From the NCBI GenBank assembly GCA_045652705.1, contig JAZRUV010000020.1:1-21844 (forward strand): DNA of 21,844 bases. Reading direction: 5' to 3'. The notes beneath the pieces are model-generated. The model was not told where the DNA came from, did no database searches, and saw nothing but the letters and a program-made list of their open reading frames with translations. Of this stretch, positions 12,169 to 19,306 are shown one piece after another (position 1 is the first letter of the stretch; every line of letters starts with the position of its first letter). Source of the stretch: UMGS1649 sp045652705. Its GTDB lineage: Bacteria; Bacillota; Clostridia; TANB77; CAG-465. Position numbers and translations under genes: made by a program.

Positions 12169-13242
12169 TTGAAGGAAGACAAAATTTACATGTTAAGAAA
12201 AATAGCTGTAATGGTTACATGTATAGTTGTATTTGTTACTGTAGGTTTAGTTGTAGTAAACTTTCAATCTAAATCTGTAACTATAGACTATTATGGTGAA
12301 AAAATACAAGTAAACACAATGTCTAATACAGTTGAAGGTATGCTTATGCAAAATGGTATCTATATAGATGAAAAAGCTGTAGTGTACCCACACATTGAGA
12401 CTATACTTAAAGATAACATGGAAATAAAAATATATTCAGAAGATGCGCTTGCATTTCTTGACCTTGATGCTTATAGAGCTGAGGTAACAACAGGAGTCAC
12501 AGAAAAGCTAGTTGAAGAAATACAATTTATAGATTATGCAACAGTAAAGAAAAATAATGCTAAAAAAGCCAGAGGGACAACATCTACGGTTCAAAAGGGA
12601 ACTAAAGGTGAAAAACAAGTTGTTTATACGGTTAGGCTCGATGGTGAAAAAGAAATTGCTAAAACAATAATAAGTGAAACAACAACAAAAGAACCGGTAG
12701 AAAAAATAGTAGAAGTTGGAACAAAAGTTACAACAGTGTCTAGAGGAAATACGGTTAGAATATCTGCAGCGGCACTAAAAGTAGATAGCGGCTTTAAAAA
12801 ATATAACATTAAATTATCGGAAGATTTACAAAAATATGCATACAATATGTGTAAAAAATATGGAGTACCTTATGTGGTATTCTTAGGACTTATGAGAACT
12901 GAAAGTAATTTTAGAACAAATGCAAAAAGTTCAACAGGTTATGGAATATGTCAAATAAATCCATCAAACCTTTCATACTTAAAGAAAAAGTTAGGTACAA
13001 CAGATTTATTTGATCCATATCAAAATATTCAAGCAGGTGCATATTGGTTAAGTAGATACTATAAATCTTGGAAGGATGAAGCAAGTGGTGAAGAACTAGC
13101 ACTACATGCATTAAATTCATACAACTGGGGTGAAGGACGTTATAGAGCATATTTAAAGAAAGGAAATAATGCATATTCTTGGCATTATGGTAAAAAAGTA
13201 TTAAAATATGCAAATACAATTGAAACAAAAGGTGGATTATAA
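12169..13242 (+). CDS. DUF348-G5 wall protein with C-terminal lytic transglycosylase domain
   Basis: This protein is expected to cleave peptidoglycan glycan strands outside the cell. The 357 residues comprise an N-terminal signal/anchor helix (about 10-30) and a DUF348 ubiquitin-like domain (about 35-92: VTIDYYGEKIQVNTMSNTVE, NGIYIDE). A G5 domain spans about 105-190 (VEEIQFIDYATV...GTKGEKQVVYTVRLDGE...EKIVEVGTK), and an SLT lysozyme-like domain about 213-350 has catalytic Glu245 in MRTESNF and the GYGICQINP motif. The start is TTG 12169, seven bases after AAGGAGG; the next ATG (12190) has no such site. B. subtilis YabE has DUF348 and G5 too but ends in a 3D domain, and also lies upstream of ksgA. 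This is a YabE-like protein with a different catalytic end, and rnmV, usually between, is absent. Confidence 0.9.
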   Translation: MKEDKIYMLRKIAVMVTCIVVFVTVGLVVVNFQSKSVTIDYYGEKIQVNTMSNTVEGMLMQNGIYIDEKAVVYPHIETILKDNMEIKIYSEDALAFLDLDAYRAEVTTGVTEKLVEEIQFIDYATVKKNNAKKARGTTSTVQKGTKGEKQVVYTVRLDGEKEIAKTIISETTTKEPVEKIVEVGTKVTTVSRGNTVRISAAALKVDSGFKKYNIKLSEDLQKYAYNMCKKYGVPYVVFLGLMRTESNFRTNAKSSTGYGICQINPSNLSYLKKKLGTTDLFDPYQNIQAGAYWLSRYYKSWKDEASGEELALHALNSYNWGEGRYRAYLKKGNNAYSWHYGKKVLKYANTIETKGGL

Positions 13243-13248
13243 AATGAG

Positions 13249-13278
13249 TATGAGTATCTAGTAGATACTCATATTTTT
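13249..13278 (+). terminator. Terminator between the wall-protein gene and rsmA
   Basis: A 10-bp stem TATGAGTATC/GATACTCATA (13249-13258 with 13264-13273) with a 5-base loop is followed by TTTTT. No separate rsmA promoter is evident after it, so partial read-through may set rsmA expression. Confidence 0.8.
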
Positions 13279-13294
13279 AAAGAGGGGTAAAATA

Positions 13295-14152
13295 ATGAAT
13301 ACATTAGAAACTACTAAAAAGATAATGAAAACAAATAGTATATTTGCAAAGAAAATGTTTGGTCAAAATTTTTTAATAGACGATAATATACTACAAGGCA
13401 TTGTAGAAAGTGCAAATGTAAATGATAAAGACACAGTAATAGAAATAGGTCCTGGTCTTGGAAACCTAACGTATTATATATTAGAAAAAGGTGCTAAAGT
13501 TATAGCATTTGAAATCGATACAGATATGATACAAATATTAAATGACAGATTTGAACAAAGTAGTAATTTTGAGATAATTAATAAAGATATACTAAAAGTA
13601 GATATGGAAGAGTACTTAAAAGACAATAAAGTGAAAATAATTGCAAACCTTCCATATTATATTACATCTCCAATAATATTTAAACTTTTAGAATATAGAA
13701 AAAACATACAGAGTATAACAATAATGATACAAAAAGAAGTTGCAGATAGAATTAATGCAAAGCCACATTCTAAAGATTATGGTGTTTTAACAATAAATAC
13801 AAATTATATGGCAGATGTAGAAAAATTATTTAATGTACCAAACACATCTTTTATACCAGCTCCAAATGTTACCTCTGCAGTTATACAGATTACGCCGAAC
13901 GAGAGTAGGGAAAGAGTGTTGGAGATAAAGGACGAAAAAGTTTTTAAAGAGTTAGTCAAGAAAGCTTTCTCGGCTAGAAGAAAAAAGCTTAGCAATTCAC
14001 TTCAAAATAGTGGTATTAATAATATGAGCAAGCAAGATATAGAAAATATGATTGAACAGGTTGGGTTAAACTTAAATTGTAGAGCAGAAGAAGTAAGTGT
14101 TGAGCAATATGCTAAAATGGCAAATATAGTTGAAAAATATAAAAACAATTAA
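13295..14152 (+). CDS. rsmA: 16S rRNA (adenine(1518)-N6/adenine(1519)-N6)-dimethyltransferase
   Basis: RsmA (KsgA) dimethylates two adjacent adenines in the loop of helix 45 of 16S rRNA late in 30S assembly. The 285 residues fit the family. N-terminal FGQNFLIDD is followed by SAM motif I VIEIGPGLGNLTYYIL (about 46-62), the acidic loop FEIDTDM, the NKDILK segment, and the catalytic NLPYYITSPII motif (about 115-125). The C-terminal domain is small and helical and has the expected FSARRKKLSNSL. The ribosome binding site is AAAGAGGGG upstream of ATG 13295. Loss of this enzyme gives kasugamycin resistance, hence the old name. The position after a YabE-like gene is the conserved Firmicute order. 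Confidence 0.96.
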   Translation: MNTLETTKKIMKTNSIFAKKMFGQNFLIDDNILQGIVESANVNDKDTVIEIGPGLGNLTYYILEKGAKVIAFEIDTDMIQILNDRFEQSSNFEIINKDILKVDMEEYLKDNKVKIIANLPYYITSPIIFKLLEYRKNIQSITIMIQKEVADRINAKPHSKDYGVLTINTNYMADVEKLFNVPNTSFIPAPNVTSAVIQITPNESRERVLEIKDEKVFKELVKKAFSARRKKLSNSLQNSGINNMSKQDIENMIEQVGLNLNCRAEEVSVEQYAKMANIVEKYKNN

Positions 14153-14166
14153 TATACGAAAATATT

Positions 14167-14206
14167 AAAACAATCAGAAAACACATAGAGTGAATCTGAT
14201 TGTTTT
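14167..14206. terminator. Bidirectional terminator between rsmA and mltG
   Basis: A 12-bp perfect stem (AAAACAATCAGA at 14167-14178 with TCTGATTGTTTT at 14195-14206) and a 16-base loop, with T-runs in both directions, lies between convergent genes. Confidence 0.85.
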
Positions 14207-14209
14207 TTA

Positions 14210-15310
14210 CTAATATACAAACCATAAGTCTTTGCTTTTTAAATCACTTACAATTTTTTGATGTTCGGCTAATGTGTTAGCAAAATACACTTTACCATTT
14301 TTGTCTGCAACAAAATATAAATAGTCGGTATCGTCTGGGTTAACGACAGCTTGTATTGAAGATTTAGATGGACTTGCTATAGGTCCAACTGGCAATTTTC
14401 CAAACATTTGTGGCCCTCTTGTATTATACGGATTATATGTGTAAAGTTCAGTTGTTGCCAAATCACGTTCTCCCATATCTACTTTGTATGCATAATAAGT
14501 TGTAACATCACTACCTAATGACATTTTTGCATCAAGACGGTTGTAAAAAACACTCGCTATTGTTTTTCTAGACGAAGCATCTAATCCTTCTAATTCTACT
14601 ACTGATGCTAAAGTTAATATGTCGTGAATGTTTTTATCTTTTGCGCCACATTCTGTAAGAACGCTATCCATCTTATCGAGCATTGCCTTAAATATATCTT
14701 TAACTGATACGTCTTTTTCGTCAAAAGAGTAAGTATCTGGGAACAGATAGCCTTCTAGGGAATAGTAAATATCTTTGTTTTTTATATCATCAGTTATAAA
14801 CCAATATTCGTTAATTAATGAGTATATATATGTTTCATCTTGTAGCAAATTAAATACGTCCTGTTCTGTATTGCTTGTTGTACTTGCAATTTTCTTCGCA
14901 ATCCAACGCATGTTTTTACCTTCTATAAAAGTGATATTTATTTGTTCTTTCATAACTTTGCCAGTTTTTAATATTTGTGTTATTTCAGCAACACTCATAT
15001 TTTTATTTAGTTCATAATTTCCTGCTTGCAAGCCATCAACATTGTTTAATTTTATATATAATTTAAATGCCAGTTTGTTACGAATAACGTTGTTTTGCTC
15101 TAGAACAGTAGCAATTGTGTTACTTCCAGAACCTATTTCTATTGTTATTTGGATAGGGATACTGTCTTTAGATACTGCGCTAAGCGATGAATTATACCAT
15201 ATAATAGGCGTTAAAATTAGTATTAACAATAATACTAAGCAAATAGCTAGTATTTTATATGTTTTTTTCATGTTTTTTATATATTCGAATGTTTTATCTA
15301 AAAATTTCAT
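14210..15310 (-). CDS. mltG: Endolytic peptidoglycan transglycosylase MltG (YceG-like)
   Basis: MltG cuts nascent glycan strands at the outer face of the membrane and so sets strand length. The protein is 366 residues with a short cytoplasmic N-terminus, one membrane helix (about 20-38), a LysM-like region (about 52-118) and the YceG catalytic domain. In the latter, LEGYLFPDTY (185-194), LASVVELEG with probable catalytic Glu239, SVFYNRL, LGSDVTTYY, NPYNTRGP and PVGPIASPS are all intact. The start chosen is the ATG whose A is at 15310. The upstream in-frame GTG (15322) overlaps the GAGGTG ribosome binding site and is rejected. It is a single-gene unit with its own promoter. Confidence 0.95.
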   Translation of the reverse strand: MKFLDKTFEYIKNMKKTYKILAICLVLLLILILTPIIWYNSSLSAVSKDSIPIQITIEIGSGSNTIATVLEQNNVIRNKLAFKLYIKLNNVDGLQAGNYELNKNMSVAEITQILKTGKVMKEQINITFIEGKNMRWIAKKIASTTSNTEQDVFNLLQDETYIYSLINEYWFITDDIKNKDIYYSLEGYLFPDTYSFDEKDVSVKDIFKAMLDKMDSVLTECGAKDKNIHDILTLASVVELEGLDASSRKTIASVFYNRLDAKMSLGSDVTTYYAYKVDMGERDLATTELYTYNPYNTRGPQMFGKLPVGPIASPSKSSIQAVVNPDDTDYLYFVADKNGKVYFANTLAEHQKIVSDLKSKDLWFVY

Positions 15311-15326
15311 ATAGCACCTCACGCAA

Positions 15327-15355
15327 AGTATATCATTTATGCTTACAAATGTAAA
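15327..15355 (-). promoter_or_regulatory. Promoter of mltG
   Basis: Minus strand: TTTACA (15355-15350), 17 bases, TATACT (15332-15327). A 12-bp near-palindrome TTACA-AA-TGTAA (15343-15354) overlaps the -35 region. Confidence 0.6.
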
Positions 15356-15420
15356 CAGTTATACATGTAACAATGAATTTAAAGTTCATAAAACACATAA
15401 GTAGATGTAAAGGAAAAAAT

Positions 15421-15549
15421 ATGAATGTAATAGCATCTGGTAAACAACAGATAACGCCATATAGCGGGAATAAATATATCAAAGGTGATTATATAGTAAT
15501 AGAAGATGCAAAGCTATTCTATAGTAAGATATCCGGATTTAACAAATAA
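15421..15549 (+). CDS. Small hypothetical protein (42 aa)
   Basis: This open frame of 42 codons begins at ATG 15421, six bases after AAAGGA (15409-15414), and ends TAA at 15547-15549, 13 bases before the next gene. The product is soluble, with a lysine-rich middle and hydrophobic strand (GDYIVIEDAKLFYSKI), no cysteines and no membrane helix. I recognise no family. The ribosome binding site and tight spacing to the next gene support it as real and co-transcribed. It could alternatively be the remnant C-terminal part of a longer protein. Confidence 0.5.
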   Translation: MNVIASGKQQITPYSGNKYIKGDYIVIEDAKLFYSKISGFNK

Positions 15550-15562
15550 TGCAAAGGAATAA

Positions 15563-15781
15563 ATGGTAAAGCTTATAGGTCATCCTGCAAATGGATATGT
15601 TAAGAGAATGGAATTTACAGCATTAGAGATAAAAGATACAACTAGTGAAACTTGGGTAAAAACTCCAATTGGACGGGCGTGTATTTATAATAAAGATGGA
15701 GAGTATTGTAAAAAACATAACAGCAAGCATCATAGAGAAAACTATGAGGCTTGTATAATTTACTTGACAACTATGGTATAA
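15563..15781 (+). CDS. Small hypothetical protein (72 aa)
   Basis: Unrecognised soluble protein with an AAAGGA site (15553-15558) five bases before the ATG. The C-terminal half contains a Cys/His-rich stretch, CKKHNSKHHRENYEAC, together with an earlier Cys in GRACIYN, which could bind zinc, though no named family fits. Its last codons overlap a TGG-TATAAT element (15774-15782) that probably drives the next gene. It forms part of a run of five small unknown genes between mltG and the tRNA cluster. Confidence 0.65.
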   Translation: MVKLIGHPANGYVKRMEFTALEIKDTTSETWVKTPIGRACIYNKDGEYCKKHNSKHHRENYEACIIYLTTMV

Positions 15782-15782
15782 T
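15774..15782 (+). promoter_or_regulatory. Extended -10 promoter for the 15833 gene
   Basis: TGG plus consensus TATAAT at the end of the preceding gene. No good -35 is correctly spaced (TTGTAT at 15751-15756 is 20 bases away), so the extended -10 would have to suffice. Confidence 0.45.
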
Positions 15783-15832
15783 AACCAAAAAGAAATAAAA
15801 TTATCCAAATCTAATTAGAGAAGGAGAGTATT

Positions 15833-16264
15833 ATGAACAAGAAAGATTTTACTTCTTATATTATTAGTCGGATTGAAGGGTTAAGCTTGGAAAGACAAAT
15901 AGAGGAACTACAAAAAGTTCAAAATGTATATTTGACAGAACTAATTTTAAAAAGAAAAAAACAACTAGGAACTTGGGTGCCGCCAGAAAAAGCAAAGGAT
16001 TATGTATTTTGTAAGCAATGTCAAAAGTATTATCCTAAAAAAGGTTGTGAGGAACAACATATTCATGAAGTGCGCATAGAAACAACGTTGAGGGATTGCA
16101 TGTATGGTGAGGATGATAAATTGGGTGAAGTAGAATATTTAGTCACATATAGTATATGCCCTAGATGTGGAGAGAAACAAGAAACAAGCAAATGGTACCT
16201 TAGAACAATTTGCGAATGGAATAGAAGAGAAGGAAAGAGCTCTGCTAAATATTATAACAAATGA
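15833..16264 (+). CDS. Hypothetical zinc-ribbon-like protein (143 aa)
   Basis: Not recognised as a named family. The N-terminal 45 residues are a charged helix (SLERQIEELQKVQNVYLTEL). A putative zinc-binding region follows: FCKQCQKYYPKKGC (about 59-72) and, after a strand-rich stretch, CPRCGE (about 125-130). The two CxxC knuckles separated by about 65 residues resemble a split zinc ribbon. The C-terminus (KWYLRTICEWNRREGKSSAKYY) is basic and aromatic, so nucleic acid binding is possible. The ribosome binding site is AAGGAG (15821-15826). Such proteins are common on phage and mobile islands, but no phage structural or integrase gene is present here. Confidence 0.75.
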   Translation: MNKKDFTSYIISRIEGLSLERQIEELQKVQNVYLTELILKRKKQLGTWVPPEKAKDYVFCKQCQKYYPKKGCEEQHIHEVRIETTLRDCMYGEDDKLGEVEYLVTYSICPRCGEKQETSKWYLRTICEWNRREGKSSAKYYNK

Positions 16265-16278
16265 AAAGGAGTAGTTAA

Positions 16279-16467
16279 ATGAGCAATGTTATTCCAAAAA
16301 AAGGTGGGCCATATTCTTTGTTTTGCACAGAATGTGGTTGCTGGATTCCTAATACCGCAAATCACGAGATGAAAAAAGAAGGGTTTTATGCCTATTCTCA
16401 TTATTGTGAAAATGGTGTTTGTGACATGCAAAACGGTGAGAAAAAGTCTGAGGAGAAGGAAGAATAA
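16279..16467 (+). CDS. Small Cys-rich hypothetical protein (62 aa)
   Basis: Unrecognised. It holds CTECGCW near residues 16-22 and, after about 24 residues, HYCENGVC (41-48), a possible treble-clef or zinc-ribbon pair, followed by an acidic lysine/glutamate tail. It starts 14 bases after the preceding gene with AAAAGGAG as ribosome binding site, so the two zinc-ribbon-like proteins are probably made together. A terminator follows at once. Confidence 0.7.
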   Translation: MSNVIPKKGGPYSLFCTECGCWIPNTANHEMKKEGFYAYSHYCENGVCDMQNGEKKSEEKEE

Positions 16468-16474
16468 TATAAAT

Positions 16475-16508
16475 AAACGGAGGGCTATTAATAGTTCTCC
16501 GTTTTAAT
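16475..16508 (+). terminator. Terminator after the two zinc-ribbon genes
   Basis: AAACGGAG (16475-16482) pairs with CTCCGTTT (16497-16504). The stem continues through G-T wobbles into CTA/TAG with loop TTAA. A short TTTTAAT follows. Confidence 0.75.
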
Positions 16509-16513
16509 ATCGG

Positions 16514-16542
16514 TTGACAAGTAGACATAAATGTGATAAAAT
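16514..16542 (+). promoter_or_regulatory. Promoter of the 16624 gene
   Basis: TTGACA (16514-16519), 17 bases, TAAAAT (16537-16542) with TGA before it. Transcription should start near 16549, leaving a leader of about 75 bases that contains the hairpin at 16581-16599. Confidence 0.75.
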
Positions 16543-16580
16543 GTTTTTGCGAATGTAAATATAATGCATTCTCGTAATAA

Positions 16581-16599
16581 CGGGAGTGCAATGCTCCCG
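16581..16599 (+). promoter_or_regulatory. Leader hairpin upstream of the 16624 gene
   Basis: CGGGAG (16581-16586) pairs with CTCCCG (16594-16599) around a 7-base loop. No T-run follows, so it is not an ordinary terminator. It sits nine bases before the AGAGGAGGA ribosome binding site and might stabilise the mRNA or act in control. Confidence 0.45.
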
Positions 16600-16623
16600 A
16601 AAAATATAGAGGAGGACTTTAAT

Positions 16624-16956
16624 TTGAAAGCGTATTTTAAGTCGTTAGAATGGAACAAGGGCTCTCGGGAACTTGTTCAGGGTGTAAAGGGTAATAGAGT
16701 GCCATACAATGCAGTTTATGGTGGAAATGGTTCGTTTGTATGTGGTAATCCGTCGGAACTCATTCTCACAGTTACAACTGAAGATGGTAGAGAGATTTTC
16801 CGTAATATCATAAGTGTGGTCAGAGCCGTTAACCGCTGGACAAGACTTACTCAAAACAGAGTGGATTTGGTGGAAGCGAAATTTCGGCAAGCTGGCGAGC
16901 TTGAATTAGATGAGAGAGAATACATTGTCGACCTCGATTACTATGTTTGGGCGTAA
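16624..16956 (+). CDS. Hypothetical protein (110 aa)
   Basis: Unrecognised. I place the start at TTG 16624, eight bases after AGAGGAGGA (16608-16616). An upstream in-frame ATG at 16564 has no ribosome binding site and its reading frame runs through the leader hairpin. The product has an alternating strand pattern (SELILTVTTEDGREIFRNIISVV) followed by a helix (RWTRLTQNRVDLVEAKFRQ) and an acidic aromatic end. No membrane helix or signal is seen. Codon use (CGG, GCG, GAG, CTC, GTC) is richer in G and C than the neighbours, as for the gene at 8791-9327, suggesting transfer. It stands alone between its own promoter and terminator. Confidence 0.7.
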   Translation: MKAYFKSLEWNKGSRELVQGVKGNRVPYNAVYGGNGSFVCGNPSELILTVTTEDGREIFRNIISVVRAVNRWTRLTQNRVDLVEAKFRQAGELELDEREYIVDLDYYVWA

Positions 16957-16964
16957 TTAAATCT

Positions 16965-16992
16965 AACCGGATAGGCATTTGCTTATCCGGTT
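16965..16992 (+). terminator. Terminator-like hairpin after the 16624 gene
   Basis: A 12-bp stem with one wobble (16965-16976 with 16981-16992) has loop ATTT and a strong GC core (ACCGGAT). Only a weak T-run follows, so termination strength is uncertain. Confidence 0.6.
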
Positions 16993-17088
16993 GATGCGTT
17001 TAGAAATAAAAACATATGGTAAACAAACTATATATTATTAATAATGAATAAAAAATTGCATTTTTTCGAATAATTTTTACATAAAATA

Positions 17089-17117
17089 TTGACAATTGTG
17101 TTAAAATATTGTAAACT
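17089..17117 (+). promoter_or_regulatory. Promoter of the tRNA cluster
   Basis: TTGACA (17089-17094), 17 bases, TAAACT (17112-17117). Transcription would start near 17124, about 12 bases before tRNA-Lys. Confidence 0.75.
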
Positions 17118-17135
17118 TAAATGGCAGTGTCATGT

Positions 17136-17211
17136 GGGCCATTAGCTCAGTTGGCAGAGCACTTGACTTTTAATCAAGTTGTCCCGCGTTCGAATCGCGG
17201 ATGGCTCACCA
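17136..17211 (+). tRNA. tRNA-Lys (anticodon UUU)
   Basis: Acceptor GGGCCAT pairs with ATGGCTC (one G-T). The anticodon stem CTTGA/TCAAG encloses CTTTTAA with TTT, the T arm has GCGTTCGAATCGC, and CCA is encoded at 17209-17211. Confidence 0.97.
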
Positions 17212-17215
17212 TTGT

Positions 17216-17290
17216 GGCCCGTTGGTCAATCGGTTAAGACACCGCCCTTTCACGGCGGAGTGAGGAGTTCGACTCTCCTACGGGTCACCA
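17216..17290 (+). tRNA. tRNA-Glu (anticodon UUC)
   Basis: Acceptor GGCCCGT pairs with ACGGGTC. The anticodon stem CCGCC/GGCGG encloses CTTTCAC with TTC, the T arm has GAGTTCGACTC, and CCA is encoded at 17288-17290. It lies four bases after tRNA-Lys. Confidence 0.97.
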
Positions 17291-17296
17291 CTGTAT

Positions 17297-17372
17297 GCTG
17301 GAGTAGCTCAGCTGGTAGAGCAGCTGACTTGTAATCAGCAGGTCGTCAGTTCAATTCTGACCTTCAGCTCCA
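17297..17372 (+). tRNA. tRNA-Thr (anticodon UGU)
   Basis: Acceptor GCTGGAG pairs with CTTCAGC (one G-T). The anticodon stem GCTGA/TCAGC encloses CTTGTAA with TGT, and CCA is encoded at 17370-17372. It is the last of the three-tRNA transcript and the gene nearest the secretion-like cluster. Confidence 0.97.
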
Positions 17373-17378
17373 AAATAT

Positions 17379-17410
17379 ACCGTACAGATTATTCTGTACG
17401 GTTATTTTTT
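17379..17410 (+). terminator. Terminator of the tRNA cluster
   Basis: A 10-bp perfect stem ACCGTACAGA/TCTGTACGGT (17379-17388 with 17393-17402) with loop TTAT is followed by TATTTTTT. Confidence 0.95.
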
Positions 17411-17474
17411 AACAATTAAAACAATTTAAATTTTGTCGAAAATCTTCTAGTTTTGTAATAATTTGTAGTAAATC

Positions 17475-17503
17475 TAGACAAATATTATGACAGGTATTAT
17501 ACT
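17475..17503 (+). promoter_or_regulatory. Promoter of the type IV secretion-like cluster
   Basis: TAGACA (17475-17480), 17 bases, TATACT (17498-17503). Transcription would start close to the ribosome binding site GAGGTGA (17510-17516), giving a very short leader. Confidence 0.55.
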
Positions 17504-17520
17504 CTCTTTGAGGTGATAAT

Positions 17521-19305
17521 TTGGCGTATTATTTAATTATTACTTTCGTCATATTTGTTCTAGTAGATTACAAATATATTTATTCATATATTGATTCGAA
17601 ATTTCTATATACCACATCTGGTAGCAAACTTTCTAAAGAGATAAATTATAAACAATCCGCAAATACAATTAGCGCCTATGATAAACTAGATATATATATT
17701 TTAATATTTGTTTTTTTGTTCATATTTTCTTTCAACTTTACCATTTCATCATTTGCTTTTAATACAAATCCATTAACAATTAAAATTATTAAAGAAATAA
17801 ATATTAGAGAAATTATAGCTGGACATGAAGCTGATGCAAAGCTCATTTATCATATTTCTTGTGCGTTATGCATTTTTCTTTTAACAAATAAGTATAGGCG
17901 AAAATTAAGACACTTTATTACAGCGGCTGTTAATAAGATATTTGGAAAAGATGCAGTTGTAGAGGAAAAACAAACAGGATATATTATAGCAGCGGACGAA
18001 AATGATGAAGCAATAGCTATTACAGATGAAACATTGTACCAAAATGTATTAATAACAGGCAGTATTGGAAGCGGAAAGACAAGTGGAGCTATTGCAAGGC
18101 TCACATACAATTTAATAAAAAGTGGAAAAGGTGGACTCATTTTAGATGTAAAAGGCAACTTTGTGGATACGGTAAATGTTATGGCAAAAAGACTTGGAAA
18201 ATCACAAGATATATGTATAATCTCTAAAAATTCTAATTGGTATTTTGACCTTTTAGATGAAACCATATCTTGTTTAGAACTTGCAAATAGACTAAAACAG
18301 GTTATAACATTACTTTCTACTAATAATAATTCGGATTCGTATTGGCTGGACAAAGTAGAAAATGTGCTTATGAACGTAATAATTATACTTAAATATATGG
18401 ATAGTCTGAACTTAATGGCATTACATAGATTAATAAGCGAAGATAATTTTTTAAAGCAAACATTAGAGGAAGTAAAGATAAAACTAAAATCTCAAATCCC
18501 GGATGATAAAACAGCATTTGAACTTGCAGGTGCAATATCCTTTCTAGAAAATGAGTTTTTAAAGCTAGATAGTAGAGTAAATACAATTATTAAATCTGAA
18601 ATAACAAGGCTTACAATACCGATTGTTACAGATTATGATGTATATAATCAATTTTGTGTTCAAGGGGATAAACAAAAAATCTCTTTTGAAAATGGAAAAA
18701 TAATAATTTTATCTATAAATATTGGCGAGAACAAAGCGCTTGCAAAAATAATAGCAACGTTTGTAAAACTCGCATTTCAAAAATATATTTTATCTAATAT
18801 ATCTTCTAGTAAACCAACATTTTTTATCGCAGATGAATTTCAAGAGTTTTGCAATACAGACGATGCTCATTTTTTATCTCTATCTAGAGAAGCAAAATGT
18901 ATAAATATAATAAGCACACAAAGTTATTCATCATTAAAGAATGCACTAAAAGATCAAAACGCAGCAAATGTAATAATACAAAATCTAGTAAATAAAATAT
19001 GGTTTAGAAATGACGATAATTATACAATAGCTGAGGTTGTAAAACAGCTAGGTAAAATTAATGTCACAAAGGAAAACAGGACAATAAGCGAGGCGGGGCA
19101 GGAAAGTAGAAAAAACATGTTGGGGAGTGGGTTTAGAAATAAAAAAAGTAGCATTTCAAAGGCTTTCAACTATGTAATAGTTAAAGAGAATGAATATGAT
19201 GAGAACTTTTTTTCAAGACAGCTTAAAACGTTTGAAGCATTAACATTTATATCTACAAAAGAAGGAATAGTAATAAAGAAGGTTATGTTTGAAAGGTGGA
19301 AATAA
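17521..19305 (+). CDS. VirD4/TraG-type coupling ATPase
   Basis: This protein resembles type IV coupling proteins, hexameric membrane ATPases that feed DNA or protein substrates into a conjugative or secretion channel. In 594 residues there are an N-terminal membrane helix (about 3-16), a second (about 57-80), a probable third (about 107-121), then a cytoplasmic RecA-type domain. That domain has Walker A GSIGSGKT (180-187), GGLILDVKGN (204-213, the T4CP LDxKG motif), Walker B TFFIADEF (433-440) and the following STQS (465-468). A helical all-alpha domain lies between. The start is TTG 17521, after GAGGTGA. It leads a tight four-gene set whose other members resemble VirB2, VirB6 and VirB3. No VirB4 or relaxase is present. 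It might also be a TraG-like ATPase of a non-conjugative system. Confidence 0.85.
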   Translation: MAYYLIITFVIFVLVDYKYIYSYIDSKFLYTTSGSKLSKEINYKQSANTISAYDKLDIYILIFVFLFIFSFNFTISSFAFNTNPLTIKIIKEINIREIIAGHEADAKLIYHISCALCIFLLTNKYRRKLRHFITAAVNKIFGKDAVVEEKQTGYIIAADENDEAIAITDETLYQNVLITGSIGSGKTSGAIARLTYNLIKSGKGGLILDVKGNFVDTVNVMAKRLGKSQDICIISKNSNWYFDLLDETISCLELANRLKQVITLLSTNNNSDSYWLDKVENVLMNVIIILKYMDSLNLMALHRLISEDNFLKQTLEEVKIKLKSQIPDDKTAFELAGAISFLENEFLKLDSRVNTIIKSEITRLTIPIVTDYDVYNQFCVQGDKQKISFENGKIIILSINIGENKALAKIIATFVKLAFQKYILSNISSSKPTFFIADEFQEFCNTDDAHFLSLSREAKCINIISTQSYSSLKNALKDQNAANVIIQNLVNKIWFRNDDNYTIAEVVKQLGKINVTKENRTISEAGQESRKNMLGSGFRNKKSSISKAFNYVIVKENEYDENFFSRQLKTFEALTFISTKEGIVIKKVMFERWK

Positions 19306-19306
19306 T

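Noticed and set aside
12911..13228. 105-codon open frame on the minus strand
   Set aside because: Antisense to the SLT domain. The product is rich in Leu/His/Met, as expected from reading AT-rich codons backwards.
16564..16623. ATG 16564 start for the 110-residue protein
   Set aside because: No ribosome binding site, and the extension is made of leader-hairpin sequence.
17136..17372. tRNA genes as attachment site of an integrated element
   Set aside because: No repeat of a tRNA 3' end and no integrase gene were found in the window, so insertion here is only a possibility.
17850..18353. 167-codon open frame on the minus strand
   Set aside because: Antisense to the Walker A region of the coupling ATPase, with no ribosome binding site or promoter evident.
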